DNA of 64,000 nt from UBA6224 sp963730375 (GCA_963730375.1 CAVSRJ010000001.1:1-64000), one strand, 5' to 3'. Numbered from the stretch's first letter, positions 17,052 to 26,009 are shown. Made by a program: numbers and translations. Notes: generated by a model from the sequence alone, not told the origin.

Positions 17052-18105
17052 CGTGTAATGCCTCTTGGTCGACGGTGCCCTGCTGGATAGCTTTGTGGTA
17101 CAGATAATAACCGGGGGGCACCTGGATAATTGTGTTCAGCACGCGGTACATCACTGTGACTGGCAAGCTGATAGCGGCTGGAATGCCGGCTGCCGACAAT
17201 ACGGCGGTCATCAATCCTTCGTATATGCCAACCCCGCCCGGTAGTACTGATATGAATCCGGCCACGTTCGCTACCGCATAGGCCAGGATGATAGCACCTA
17301 GATCGACCCACTCGCCAAACGCGATATACACGACATATATTACGAGAATTTCACTGAGGTTGTAGATGAACGCCCACCAGAATGGCGCCCGAAGTTCGCG
17401 CTGTTTGCTACGTAGCACCAGGTAATCATCATGGAATTCGTCGAACGCCTGACGAGCTTTGCCGATATTGATTGTTTCGGGTGACTTGGGGCGCACCGTC
17501 TGGATGATACGGTTCAATACCTTGGTCAGCCAAGTAAAGAATGCGTTGATACGGCTGCGACTACCGATGATATACGCCAATATGCCGGTGCTTACCAACA
17601 CTAGTGTTGCCAGTACGGTACCGATGAACAGCATGAGGTTATTTGCATTACCGTGGATCGACAGTATCATCATGCCGAAGAACAAAATTACCTCGAATGA
17701 CAAAAAGACCAACACTAACTTCATCGTCTGAACCAACGTTGCCTGGGACGCTTTGGCTCCCAGTGCCTTCATGCGCAACCCGAAGTACGAAATGCCGGAC
17801 ACACCCCCACTCGGAAAGACATGGTTCACGAAGTTCAGCTCCAGTGAGACCTTCATCATCGACTTATACGAAAGTTTGGTGCCGACCGAATTGAACATCT
17901 GCTGATACAGCTTGGCCTGGGCGTGATAGCCGATAGCCTCGAGTGGAATAATCAGCAGTAGCACCCAGCCGTTCACCTTGCGCAAATTTTGAATTGTGTC
18001 GACCAGCTGGTCGCGAATGGCATACACCAGGATAGCGAGCGCGACGATTGTCAGGATATTTACCAATAGTTTCCAGTTGCGCTTAAAGAAATTCGGTTCG
18101 CTCAT
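17038..18105 (-). CDS. Lysylphosphatidylglycerol synthase TM region/UPF0104-type flippase-like membrane protein
   Basis: The 355-residue protein has about eight hydrophobic helices. It carries family sequences such as F-N-S-V-G-T-K-L-S-Y-K-S-M-M-K-V-S-L-E-L-N-F-V-N-H-V-F-P-S-G-G and S-V-L-P-G-G-V-G-I-Y-E-G-L-M, typical of the UPF0104/MprF transmembrane family. Such proteins move lipid or glycolipid across membranes or form part of MprF; the transferase domain is absent. The start M-S-E-P-N is preferred because TATAAT lies 7 bases before it. It is transcribed away from the Trm11-like gene from a 43-base gap. Confidence 0.85.
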   Translation of the reverse strand: MSEPNFFKRNWKLLVNILTIVALAILVYAIRDQLVDTIQNLRKVNGWVLLLIIPLEAIGYHAQAKLYQQMFNSVGTKLSYKSMMKVSLELNFVNHVFPSGGVSGISYFGLRMKALGAKASQATLVQTMKLVLVFLSFEVILFFGMMILSIHGNANNLMLFIGTVLATLVLVSTGILAYIIGSRSRINAFFTWLTKVLNRIIQTVRPKSPETINIGKARQAFDEFHDDYLVLRSKQRELRAPFWWAFIYNLSEILVIYVVYIAFGEWVDLGAIILAYAVANVAGFISVLPGGVGIYEGLMTAVLSAAGIPAAISLPVTVMYRVLNTIIQVPPGYYLYHKAIQQGTVDQEALHDATD

Positions 18106-18148
18106 TACCACCATTATACCTAAGTGTTCTACTGCTATACTTAAAGTA
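18106..18148. promoter_or_regulatory. Divergent leaderless promoter pair
   Basis: TATAAT on the minus strand (18113-18118) and TATACT on the plus strand (18136-18141) each end 7 bases before their start codons. The two promoters share 43 bases, so their -35 regions overlap the opposite promoter and the genes may compete or be co-regulated. Confidence 0.7.
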
Positions 18149-19387
18149 ATGGATAGTCTACTGATATTAGGGCGCCAACCGTCGCTGGGACTGGCCGAGC
18201 TCGAGAGCTTGTACGGCGACAACGCGGTATCGCGCGTGGGTGAACAAGCGGCGCTGGTACGGGTTGACCCCTGTTTGCTGGCCTTCGACCGACTGGGCGG
18301 CAGTACCAAATTTTGCAAGGTACTGACCACGCTCGAGACTACCAACTGGAAACAGATTGAGAAATTTCTCATCCAAGTGTCGCCCGGTCACAGCCAGCGC
18401 ATGCCAGAAGGCAAAATGACACTGGGGCTCAGCCTCATCGGCCTAGACGTACCGCTACGACAAATCGAGGCCACAGGTCTCACCATGAAAAAAGCCATCA
18501 AGAAGACTGGCCGCAACGTGCGGCTCATTCCAAATAAAGCGCCCGAACTCAATACTGCCCAAGTCATGCACAACAAGCTCACCAGTGAAACTGGCTGGGA
18601 ACTGGTGTTTATCCGAGACGGCGAGACTACGGTCGTTGCACAGACGGTCAAAGTACAGGATATCGACAGCTACACTGTGCGCGACCGCTCACGCCCTAAG
18701 CGCGACAGTCGCGTTGGTATGCTTCCGCCGAAGTTAGCTCAGATTATTATCAACCTGGCCGTTGGTGCCCTACCCGAGGACACGCTGCAAAACATCTGTG
18801 ACGTACCTGCTGGCCGGCCAATACCCCGCACGCTTCTGGACAAAACGATATTAGACCCCTTCTGTGGAACTGGCGTCGTCCTGCAGGAGGCTGCACTGAT
18901 GGGCTACCGAACCTACGGGACCGACATTGAGCAGCGCATGGTGGACTACTCTGCCGCCAACATGGCATGGCTCCAGAATACGTACAGGTTTGACGTGTCG
19001 GCGGCGCTCGAAAAAGGTGATGCGACGAATCATACCTGGGGCAACATTGATTTTGACGTTGTGGCCTGCGAAAGCTATCTGGGTCGGCCCTTCACTGCGG
19101 CGCCAAAACCAGAGATTCTGAACCAGACCGTCAGCGAGTGTAACCTCATCATCAAGAAGTTTTTGCATAACATCCATGGGCAGCTACCCGTTGGCGCCCG
19201 ACTGTGTGTCGCGGTACCGGCCTGGCAGACGGCAAAAGATGTATTCAAACACCTGCCACTTATTGACTCTCTCGAGGAAATTGGCTATAATCGGATAAGT
19301 TTTGAGCATGTCGGAGATGCTGACCTCCTCTATTACCGAGAAGATCAGATCGTCGCCCGCCAGTTGCTCATATTAACAAGAAATTAA
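18149..19387 (+). CDS. Trm11/THUMP-like RNA guanine methyltransferase family protein
   Basis: The 412-residue protein has an N-terminal THUMP-like half (L-L-I-L-G-R-Q-P-S-L-G-L-A-E-L-E-S). The C-terminal Rossmann methyltransferase has motif I L-D-P-F-C-G-T-G-V-V-L-Q-E-A, acid loop G-T-D-I-E-Q and R-S-R-P-K-R-D-S-R-V-G-M-L-P-P-K-L-A-Q. The usual catalytic D/N-P-P-Y is replaced by C-E-S-Y-L-G. Trm11 and Trm14 relatives make m2G in tRNA; this variant may use another site. The ATG at 18149 has TATACT 7 bases before it. Confidence 0.85.
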   Translation: MDSLLILGRQPSLGLAELESLYGDNAVSRVGEQAALVRVDPCLLAFDRLGGSTKFCKVLTTLETTNWKQIEKFLIQVSPGHSQRMPEGKMTLGLSLIGLDVPLRQIEATGLTMKKAIKKTGRNVRLIPNKAPELNTAQVMHNKLTSETGWELVFIRDGETTVVAQTVKVQDIDSYTVRDRSRPKRDSRVGMLPPKLAQIIINLAVGALPEDTLQNICDVPAGRPIPRTLLDKTILDPFCGTGVVLQEAALMGYRTYGTDIEQRMVDYSAANMAWLQNTYRFDVSAALEKGDATNHTWGNIDFDVVACESYLGRPFTAAPKPEILNQTVSECNLIIKKFLHNIHGQLPVGARLCVAVPAWQTAKDVFKHLPLIDSLEEIGYNRISFEHVGDADLLYYREDQIVARQLLILTRN

Positions 19388-19425
19388 TGGCACCCAACCA
19401 CTGTTAAGGCCTGCCCAGGGCGGAT

Positions 19426-19515
19426 GCAGTGCAAGGCGCCGCGCGCACGCCCGCAGTGAGCCGTATTGAAATACGGTGAGCGAGGACGTATCGCCGGCAA
19501 CGCCGCAATGCGCCG
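19426..19515 (+). repeat. Imperfect palindromic element, copy A
   Basis: The core CCGTAT-TGAA-ATACGG (19461-19476) is flanked by AGTGAGC before and GTGAGCGAG after, then GCAACGCCGCA. The same order of blocks occurs at 46882-46950. It lies between the methyltransferase gene and rpmA and could be a transcribed hairpin or a dispersed palindromic repeat. Confidence 0.6.
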
Positions 19516-19547
19516 TCCTCGACAGGCCGCGCGTCAGGAGTAAATAT

Positions 19548-19820
19548 ATGTCACATGTGAAAGCTGGCGGTACCGCCAAAAATGTCCACGATAGTCCCGG
19601 TCAGCGCCTCGGAGTCAAGCTGTTTGGTGGCCAGAAGGTCAAGGTCGGCCAGGTCATCGTTCGCCAAGTTGGTATGACAAAGCGCCCTGGCAAGGGTACC
19701 AAGATGAGCCGTAACTTTACAATTCACGCCGCCAAGGATGGCATCGTGCAATTCAAGCAGCGCAAGGTTCGTACGTTCAGCAACAAGTCAGTTCGCCGCA
19801 CTGAAGTCACAGTCGAATAA
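19548..19820 (+). CDS. rpmA: 50S ribosomal protein L27
   Basis: The 90 residues contain the family core H-V-K-A-G-G-T-A-K-N-V-H-D-S-P-G-Q-R-L-G-V-K and G-Q-V-I-V-R-Q-V-G-M-T-K-R-P-G-K-G-T. GGAG lies 9 bases before the ATG, which decides the start. L27 reaches the peptidyl-transferase centre. The usual partner rplU (L21) is not upstream; instead a Trm11-like gene and a palindromic element precede it. Confidence 0.97.
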   Translation: MSHVKAGGTAKNVHDSPGQRLGVKLFGGQKVKVGQVIVRQVGMTKRPGKGTKMSRNFTIHAAKDGIVQFKQRKVRTFSNKSVRRTEVTVE

Positions 19821-19837
19821 GACGTTCTCGCTACTAA

Positions 19838-19872
19838 CTAAATAACTCCCGATATTTCGGGAGTTATTTATT
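19838..19872. terminator. Bidirectional intrinsic terminator
   Basis: AATAACTCCCGA-TAT-TTCGGGAGTTATT is a 12-13 bp stem flanked by A-rich and T-rich sequence on both sides. It separates rpmA from the convergent hypothetical gene and can serve both. Confidence 0.85.
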
Positions 19873-19886
19873 GTTGTGTATTCTGA

Positions 19887-20216
19887 CTATTCGGGCTTCT
19901 GCTCGGGAGTCTGGACATCCTGACTTCTCATAAACTGGCTACCGCCCAGTGGTACTAACTTGCCACGCTGCCGATCATTCTCGTTTGCTGGACTAAGTTC
20001 CTGGCCCCATGGCGAGACCGGCATTCCATCAACCTCTGTGCCCATTCCACTTAGCCCTACTGCGGCAGCCCCTTCGGCTGTTCGCTGTACCTGCTCTGCC
20101 GAGCGTGCTACACGCTCTGCCTCCTTCGCTGCCTCATCGGCACGACTTGCATCCAATTGTTCTGCTATCGCCGGAGGAGTTTGTATTAATCCATCGGGTC
20201 CTATATTTGCTGCCAT
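19887..20216 (-). CDS. Hypothetical protein, 109 aa
   Basis: The start M-A-A-N-I-G-P-D-G is set by an AAGGA Shine-Dalgarno 8 bases before it. The protein is soluble and alanine-rich, with a helical segment (D-A-S-R-A-D-E-A-A-K-E-A-E-R-V-A-R-S-A-E-Q-V) that may be a coiled coil, and a disordered polar C-terminus. It has the best canonical promoter in the window, with a perfect inverted repeat between -35 and -10. A six-codon frame (M-S-T-S-N-S-stop) begins 6 bases after the -10. Function unknown. Confidence 0.7.
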   Translation of the reverse strand: MAANIGPDGLIQTPPAIAEQLDASRADEAAKEAERVARSAEQVQRTAEGAAAVGLSGMGTEVDGMPVSPWGQELSPANENDRQRGKLVPLGGSQFMRSQDVQTPEQKPE

Positions 20217-20251
20217 TGTTGTGTTCCTTTTTGTCTGATGTGGTGTTTGTG

Positions 20252-20272
20252 TTACGAATTGCTCGTAGACAT
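20252..20272 (-). other. Possible leaderless mini-ORF (6 codons plus stop)
   Basis: ATG lies 6 bases downstream of the TAATGT -10 box, so the transcript should begin at or next to it. It encodes M-S-T-S-N-S and ends 35 bases before the hypothetical gene at 20216. May be incidental. Confidence 0.3.
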
Positions 20273-20278
20273 AAATAA

Positions 20279-20307
20279 ACATTAGCAAAATATTGCTAAT
20301 TTGTCAA
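20279..20307 (-). promoter_or_regulatory. Sigma-70-type promoter with palindromic operator
   Basis: TTGACA (20302-20307) and TAATGT (20279-20284) are separated by 17 bases. Between and overlapping them is a perfect inverted repeat ATTAGCAA-TATT-TTGCTAAT (20281-20300), placed where a repressor would block RNA polymerase. The regulator is not identified; a response regulator gene lies directly upstream. Confidence 0.72.
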
Positions 20308-20322
20308 ATAGATACCCCTACT

Positions 20323-20733
20323 CTACAGCATGCCGAGGTGGTGCTTGATTCGATCCACAACATCAGCGATGACCACCTGAGATTTGACGAGGTAATCATC
20401 CACACCGAGGTTATCGGCGCGCTCTTTATCACTCTCCTGGCCGAGCGCAGTCAGCATTATGATCTTGAGATTGGCTGTTTCGGGTGTGTTACGCAGGATA
20501 TCGAGCACATCAAAGCCACTGACTTTTGGCATCATTACATCAAGTAGCACTAAGTCTGGTCGATAGCTCATAGCAGCCGCCAGGGCGTCTTCTCCGTTGT
20601 CGACACGGCGCACATCAAAACCCTCGGCCTCGAGGCGAGACACATAGACATTGGCGAGCGCGTCGTCGTCCTCCACTAGTAATAATCGCTTTTGGTGACC
20701 GGCGGGCTGTTCGGGCTGAGGAGTGTCTGTCAT
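20323..20733 (-). CDS. Stand-alone response regulator receiver
   Basis: The 136-residue CheY-like protein has all receiver residues: acidic cluster Glu21-Asp22-Asp23, phospho-acceptor Asp65 (L-V-L-L-D-V-M-M-P-K), Thr95 and Lys117. No DNA-binding or enzymatic output follows. It starts 15 bases after pyrG ends, probably in one transcript. Its kinase is not in this window; the only kinase-like gene here lacks its His. Confidence 0.92.
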   Translation of the reverse strand: MTDTPQPEQPAGHQKRLLLVEDDDALANVYVSRLEAEGFDVRRVDNGEDALAAAMSYRPDLVLLDVMMPKVSGFDVLDILRNTPETANLKIIMLTALGQESDKERADNLGVDDYLVKSQVVIADVVDRIKHHLGML

Positions 20734-20748
20734 ACTGCTTACGCTACT

Positions 20749-22365
20749 TTATTTTGAGCTTTTTTGCAATAAACTATTGATGAATCCATCGAACATTGGG
20801 TGTGCCCGATTGGGGCGCGATTTGAACTCGGGGTGATATTGGCTGGCAATCATAAACGGATGGTCGATGGCCTCAATGACTTCTACGAGGTGGTTGTCAG
20901 GGTTTATGCCGGATGCACGGATGCCCCAGGATTCGTATTGATCCTGGAATGCCGGATTTGCCTCGTAGCGGTGACGGTGGCGCTCAGTAATGCGCTTTGC
21001 ACCATATAGACGTGCGGCTAAGCTGCCAGATGCGAGGTCACAGTCGTAATTACCCAGCCTCATCGTGCCGCCGGTGTTTTCCTTGCCCTTTTGGTCGTCC
21101 ATGGTACTAATAACTGGGTGTGTGGTTTTAGGATTGACCTCGGTGGTGTTGGCGTCATCCAGGCCGGCAGTTCGAGCGGCTGCAATCAGCGCCATGTGGA
21201 GTCCATAGCAGAGACCCAGATATGGTTTTTTCGTTTCCAGTGCGTATCGAGCTGCAATAATCTTGCCCTCAACACCACGGGTTCCAAAACCGCCCGGCAC
21301 GACAATGCCATCGACACTGTCGAGCTCAGCGCGACACTCCTCGGTTGTCTTCTTTTCCAGCGCTTCGGCGTCAATCCACTGTATATCTACATACGTGTCA
21401 TTAGACCATCCGGCGGCGTGTAATGCCTCGAACACCGACATATAGGTATCCTGGTTGTCTAGGTACTTTGCAACCACGCCTACGGTCACCTTTTGCTTGG
21501 ATGGTTTCAGGGCGTGATCAACCAGACTGCGCCACTCCTTCATATCAGTCTTCTTTGCATTCAACTCTAGCCGTTCAACGATAACGTCGGTGAGTCCACC
21601 GTCTTCGATAGTCAACGGTACTTGGTAAATAGTCGGTGCGTTCGGCAATAATACGACCGCTTCCTCATCGACACCGCAGAACAGGCTCAATTTGCGTACG
21701 GTAGATTCGGCCGCAACGCTTTCACTTCGAGCCGCCAAGATATCTGGCTGTATACCCAGCCCGCGCAGCTCGCGCACGGCGCTCTGAGCAGGTTTGGTCT
21801 TTGTTTCCTTACTGGCACCCAGGTATGGGAGGTATACAACGTGGACGTACAGGCAGTTTTCGCGTCCGACCCGCTGTCGAAACTCCCGAATCGCCTCTAT
21901 AAATGCCAGACTTTCGTAGTCACCCACTGTGCCGCCAACTTCGACAATATGTACATCAAATCCTTTGCCAGCCTCGGCAATGGCATCCTGGATAGCCCCC
22001 GTGATGTGGGGGATAATCTGGACGGTTTGCCCCTGGTATTTGCCATCGCGCTCGCCCTGAATAACCTGGCTGTAGACACGTCCGCTCATTAGTGAGCTGG
22101 CTTGGGTTAGTTCTTCATCAATAAAGCGCTCGTAGTGACCCAAGTCCAGATCTGTCTCGGCGCCATCTTTCGTCACAAAACATTCGCCATGTTCTCGAGG
22201 ATTCAGAGTACCGGCGTCCACGTTAAAGTAGGGATCGCACTTCTGGAGGTTGACTTTGAGACCGCGGGCTTTGAGTACATTACCGATTGAGGCGGCGGTG
22301 ATACCCTTTCCTAATCCAGAAAGCACACCCCCAGTCACAAAAATATACTTTGTTGGCCGATTCAT
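20749..22365 (-). CDS. pyrG: CTP synthase
   Basis: The 538 residues match full-length PyrG, which makes CTP from UTP, ATP and glutamine. The amidoligase domain starts I-F-V-T-G-G-V-L-S-G-L-G-K-G-I and contains the C-D-P-Y-F-N-V-D-A-G-T and G-G-T-V-G-D-Y-E-S segments. The glutaminase domain has the nucleophile in Y-L-G-L-C-Y-G-L-H and the His/Glu pair in Y-H-P-E-F-K-S-R-P. A GGCGGAG Shine-Dalgarno precedes the ATG. Confidence 0.98.
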   Translation of the reverse strand: MNRPTKYIFVTGGVLSGLGKGITAASIGNVLKARGLKVNLQKCDPYFNVDAGTLNPREHGECFVTKDGAETDLDLGHYERFIDEELTQASSLMSGRVYSQVIQGERDGKYQGQTVQIIPHITGAIQDAIAEAGKGFDVHIVEVGGTVGDYESLAFIEAIREFRQRVGRENCLYVHVVYLPYLGASKETKTKPAQSAVRELRGLGIQPDILAARSESVAAESTVRKLSLFCGVDEEAVVLLPNAPTIYQVPLTIEDGGLTDVIVERLELNAKKTDMKEWRSLVDHALKPSKQKVTVGVVAKYLDNQDTYMSVFEALHAAGWSNDTYVDIQWIDAEALEKKTTEECRAELDSVDGIVVPGGFGTRGVEGKIIAARYALETKKPYLGLCYGLHMALIAAARTAGLDDANTTEVNPKTTHPVISTMDDQKGKENTGGTMRLGNYDCDLASGSLAARLYGAKRITERHRHRYEANPAFQDQYESWGIRASGINPDNHLVEVIEAIDHPFMIASQYHPEFKSRPNRAHPMFDGFINSLLQKSSK

Positions 22366-22449
22366 CTCCGCCTATGTACAACTTACCCAAATATTACTCT
22401 TATCCTACCGTAGTGTTCCAATCTGTACAAGACCGAAGTTGGCAATTAC

Positions 22450-23703
22450 TTACTTAGTGAGTAAGTAATCGAGTGCGGCCTGTTTCTGAGGGTCGTCACC
22501 TGCCTTGGCATCCGCCTCGGTCAGTGTCTCCTTCTGGTCGGGGGCTATGCCCTTGCCGCTGATATTTTTACCGTTGGGTCGGTACCAACTGGCAATTGTT
22601 ACCTTCAGCTGACTACCGTCCTTGAAGTCGACGATTTGCTGGACAACACCCTTGCCGTAACTTTTCTCCCCGATGATATATGCAGCTTTGTTATCGTGCA
22701 GCGCAGCTGCGGTAATTTCGGCTGCCGAGGCGCTCCCGCCATTCAGCAGCACCACTGTCGGCACACCGACCAAGTCATGCGTTCCGTTAGAGTTGTAGCT
22801 GTCCACGACGGTATCACCCCGTTTTTCTGTCACGACGGTTGCCCCTTGCGGCAGCCAGTGGCTGCTCACCTTTACCGCGGCGCCCAGGATACCACCAGGG
22901 TTGTTACGCATATCCAGTACCACGCCCTTTACGTTCGATGATTTGAATTTCTGAGCCGCTCGATCCATGAGATCAGCAGTATCATCAGCAAAACTGATGA
23001 TCTGGACGTAGCCGATATTGCCCTCGAGCACCTTGTACGTCACGCTGGGAACTTTGATATTTTGTCGAGTAATACTAAATTCGAGCTGCCTAGAGTGGTC
23101 ACGAATAACCGTCAGAGTGACCTTGGTGCCGACCTTGCCTCGGATGTTTTTGACTGCTTCGGGCAGGCTGTACTTGGTCGAATCCTTGCCATCAATCTCT
23201 ATGATGATATCTTTGGCACGGAGTCCTGCTTTTTCGGCCGGGAAGCCACTGAGTGGCGTCTCGACAATCAGGTTGCCTTGGCTATCATTGCTCAACTGTG
23301 CACCAATGCCGCTAAACGTATTATCAAGCTCACCCTTGAAAGTACCGGCTTCACTTGGGGTGAAATAGGTTGTGTACGGGTCATTGGTGGCCTCTGCTAA
23401 GCCGTGCTTGAGACCGTTCAGGAGTGCTTTGGTCGATACATCACCGCTATAGTATTGCCGGAGCGTGTCATAGACTTGCTCGACGGAGCTGTAGTCAAGA
23501 TTTGCCGGCAAATCAGGATTGACCGAACTGTAGCCAGCGGAGTTGAACGAAATATCACCCCGACCAGCCAGCACGCCTAGGCTAAATATAACGACCGCTG
23601 CAAACCCATACGCCATAACCCGCATGGTTCGGCCTGACTTTGGTGTCGATGTTTTAGTATCAGGCCGTGGTGCGCCTGAAGCATTTCCCTCGTTTTGCTG
23701 CAT
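22450..23703 (-). CDS. S41-family carboxy-terminal processing protease
   Basis: The 417-residue protein has an N-terminal anchor (M-A-Y-G-F-A-A-V-V-I-F-S-L-G-V-L-A-G). A PDZ domain (S-G-I-G-A-Q-L ... A-G-L-R-A-K-D-I-I-I-E-I-D-G) and the CtpA-like catalytic domain follow. The catalytic Ser is in L-N-G-G-S-A-S-A-A-E-I and the Lys in S-Y-G-K-G-V-V-Q. It cleaves exported proteins or wall enzymes outside the membrane. A TATACT box lies 11 bases before the ATG, so it can be transcribed separately from the CHAP gene. The neighbourhood links it to wall remodelling. Confidence 0.93.
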   Translation of the reverse strand: MQQNEGNASGAPRPDTKTSTPKSGRTMRVMAYGFAAVVIFSLGVLAGRGDISFNSAGYSSVNPDLPANLDYSSVEQVYDTLRQYYSGDVSTKALLNGLKHGLAEATNDPYTTYFTPSEAGTFKGELDNTFSGIGAQLSNDSQGNLIVETPLSGFPAEKAGLRAKDIIIEIDGKDSTKYSLPEAVKNIRGKVGTKVTLTVIRDHSRQLEFSITRQNIKVPSVTYKVLEGNIGYVQIISFADDTADLMDRAAQKFKSSNVKGVVLDMRNNPGGILGAAVKVSSHWLPQGATVVTEKRGDTVVDSYNSNGTHDLVGVPTVVLLNGGSASAAEITAAALHDNKAAYIIGEKSYGKGVVQQIVDFKDGSQLKVTIASWYRPNGKNISGKGIAPDQKETLTEADAKAGDDPQKQAALDYLLTK

Positions 23704-23765
23704 GTATGCTACGTAGTATACCAGCCATGAGCACTTTGCTCTAGGTCGTTACTGGGCTGGACAGA

Positions 23766-24923
23766 CTAGCGGTAAGTTCGCCACTGGGTACTATATTGAC
23801 CCGTCAGCTGCTGGTTGTATTGCGAAACATATATTTGGTTGCCAGAGACGGCTTCGACGTACATGGCATGTCCCCAAGCACCGTGAGTGCTAATGGCAAC
23901 ATCACCAGGCTTCGGCGTCGAGTACACCGGCACGCCGTCACGTCGCGCGGCCGACACCCAGTATTTGGCACTGCCGTAGTACATCGGTGCACTCCGTCCG
24001 GAAGCCTTCACCGCCCAGGCCGCGTACGACACACATTGCCTGGTACAGTAGCCCCATGCATCGGGGCCGTCACCGTCGTTGCACCCTGGCGCGGTACTCA
24101 TACTGAACCCCGAGTATTTGTACGGATAATTATTACCGTTGAAATCATGGAATGCTCCAGGGAAACGCAGGAAGTAGTAGCCGCCTGGGCTTGCGGCCTG
24201 GTTTGCAGCCAACTGCGCCGCGATGAGGGCCGCAAGTTTCGACTGATTTGCTGCCGTCTGAGCATTGTAACGACTCTGCTGGCTTTGGTTATAGTTCAGC
24301 AATCGGCTCTGTTCGGCTCGGGCAGTTTGCAGTGCAGCCTGTTGATTGCTCTGCGTTTGAATCAGGGCGGCGACTTGCGTTTTTTGCTGCTGCAATTCCT
24401 GTTGGAGTTTAGCAATCTCTACTAATGAATCTTGGATCTTGTTTTGAACACTGTTTCGATATTCTTCTTTATCAACGTAATCACTCAAATTATTACTGGT
24501 AGCCAGCATTTCGATGGTGGACATCTGTCCATCAACATACATTGAGCGCAGCACTTCTCCTAATACCACGCGCTGCCGTTCGATTTCCTTTTGCTTTTGT
24601 GCAATCTGCCTCTCAAGGCTCGCCTGTTTGGCCTTGTTATAGCTAATTTGCTGTTGCAGTTGGGAAATCTGTGAATTCAGTCGCTGTACCGCATCTTGGT
24701 AACTCACAGCTTGTGCTTGTAGATTCCGCACGGCATTCTGGGCATCTTCAATCTGCGAATTACACTCGGTTATGCTGTTACAGGTTGCTGCGGCAGCCAG
24801 GACATCTTTGCCGCTACCGTGTGGCGTCGTACTGCCTATCACCAAAAGTGCACCAACCAGAACCAAGACGCTCAGCTTGAAGCGGTCGAGAATAACAGTG
24901 GTCCTGGATGTGTTTCTTTGCAT
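23766..24923 (-). CDS. Secreted coiled-coil/CHAP peptidoglycan hydrolase (PcsB-like)
   Basis: The 385-residue protein has a signal peptide (L-S-V-L-V-L-V-G-A-L-L-V-I-G-S), then a long coiled coil (about residues 45-255, Gln/Leu-rich). A C-terminal CHAP domain follows, with Cys in Y-C-T-R-Q-C-V-S-Y-A-A-W and His in A-W-G-H-A-M-Y-V. The architecture equals that of PcsB/RipC-type amidases or endopeptidases activated by FtsEX. The shorter start (M-Q-R-N-T-S) is chosen because the promoter (TTTACA-17-TACATT) lies inside the longer frame. ftsX and ftsE are directly upstream, separated by a terminator. Confidence 0.9.
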   Translation of the reverse strand: MQRNTSRTTVILDRFKLSVLVLVGALLVIGSTTPHGSGKDVLAAAATCNSITECNSQIEDAQNAVRNLQAQAVSYQDAVQRLNSQISQLQQQISYNKAKQASLERQIAQKQKEIERQRVVLGEVLRSMYVDGQMSTIEMLATSNNLSDYVDKEEYRNSVQNKIQDSLVEIAKLQQELQQQKTQVAALIQTQSNQQAALQTARAEQSRLLNYNQSQQSRYNAQTAANQSKLAALIAAQLAANQAASPGGYYFLRFPGAFHDFNGNNYPYKYSGFSMSTAPGCNDGDGPDAWGYCTRQCVSYAAWAVKASGRSAPMYYGSAKYWVSAARRDGVPVYSTPKPGDVAISTHGAWGHAMYVEAVSGNQIYVSQYNQQLTGQYSTQWRTYR

Positions 24924-25003
24924 AGTTTTTGTTTTGCTTATGCTACGTCTAAATGTACCATGCAACATCAATTTTGTAAATACCCTCTCCCCTGTTTTTC
25001 GCC

Positions 25004-25030
25004 AAAAAACGTTCGCCATGATTGGCGATG
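25004..25030 (-). terminator. Intrinsic terminator after ftsX
   Basis: On the minus strand TCGCCA-ATCA-TGGCGA is followed by ACG and six T. It lies 20 bases after the ftsX stop and before the promoter of the CHAP gene. Confidence 0.72.
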
Positions 25031-25049
25031 ATTTATTCTATTGAATTTT

Positions 25050-26009
25050 CTATTTCTTCGAGATTTTGAATTTCAGATACCGCCGGGTCGCAATAACTGA
25101 AGATGCGGCACCTAGTACTATACCAATACCAACCTGCAGTGTCAAAAGCCATAAGAAGTGTTGCGAGAAATAATCATGGGCATATTGGATATCTAGCAGA
25201 CCAAGACTACTTGCCTGCAATGCAGAGCTGGCCGCCACAAAGGCGGCGTGGATAATCAGCACCGATATGACTGCCGACATAATGCCGTAAATAATGCTCT
25301 CGACAATGAATGGACCACGAATATAGCTCGTGCCCGCACCAAGCAAACGCATAATTTGAATCTCGTCGCGACGGTTAAATATTGCCATTTGAATGGTATT
25401 AAAAATGATCAGTGCCGAGATAACAGCAAATGTAACCACCGCCACCACGCCAATTTGGCGCAACACATTTGTCGCATGGGTGATGGTATCGATGGCCTCT
25501 TTCCTGTCCCCCTGGTAGGAGGGCGAGTCGGCGGTCTGGAGCGCTTGATTGGCGTCCTTGGTCAAAAATGTTTGAATTGGCTGGATTTGGTTCAGATCCT
25601 TGGGGTACACGTGAATGGTCGCCGGCACGGGGTTGGTCGCCTCGGCCGCCGCCTGAATAATGCCGGGCTTATCTTGGTTCTGTTCTATGAAACTCTTCAA
25701 TGCGTCCTCTTTGTCCAGGTATTCCACACGCTGAACATCCTCGCGGTCTCCGATAGATTTTGCGAAAGCCTGCGCCTGTTCGTCAGTCGTTGATGGTTCC
25801 AGGAATACCGATATGTTCACCTGCTCGGTTATCTGGGCGATGGTGTTCGTGAAGGTCGCGTTAGTGATAACCGAAAACAAAATAATCGTGAGCGTCACTG
25901 CCATAACCGCCATAGCGGCAATGGCCAGGCTGGCATTGCGGACAAAGTTTAGTGCGCCAGTGTGAATAATACGCCCGAGCGTGATGAGATTGCGCCGAAA
26001 ATGTTTCAT
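25050..26009 (-). CDS. ftsX: Cell division protein FtsX
   Basis: The 319-residue permease-like protein has one N-terminal helix (A-I-A-A-M-A-V-M-A-V-T-L-T-I-I-L-F) and an extracellular loop domain (N-I-S-V-F-L-E-P-S-T-T-D-E-Q). Three C-terminal helices follow, with the family R-R-D-E-I-Q-I-M-R-L-L-G-A motif. FtsX transmits FtsE ATPase cycles to a wall hydrolase outside. It overlaps ftsE by 4 bases. Confidence 0.96.
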   Translation of the reverse strand: MKHFRRNLITLGRIIHTGALNFVRNASLAIAAMAVMAVTLTIILFSVITNATFTNTIAQITEQVNISVFLEPSTTDEQAQAFAKSIGDREDVQRVEYLDKEDALKSFIEQNQDKPGIIQAAAEATNPVPATIHVYPKDLNQIQPIQTFLTKDANQALQTADSPSYQGDRKEAIDTITHATNVLRQIGVVAVVTFAVISALIIFNTIQMAIFNRRDEIQIMRLLGAGTSYIRGPFIVESIIYGIMSAVISVLIIHAAFVAASSALQASSLGLLDIQYAHDYFSQHFLWLLTLQVGIGIVLGAASSVIATRRYLKFKISKK

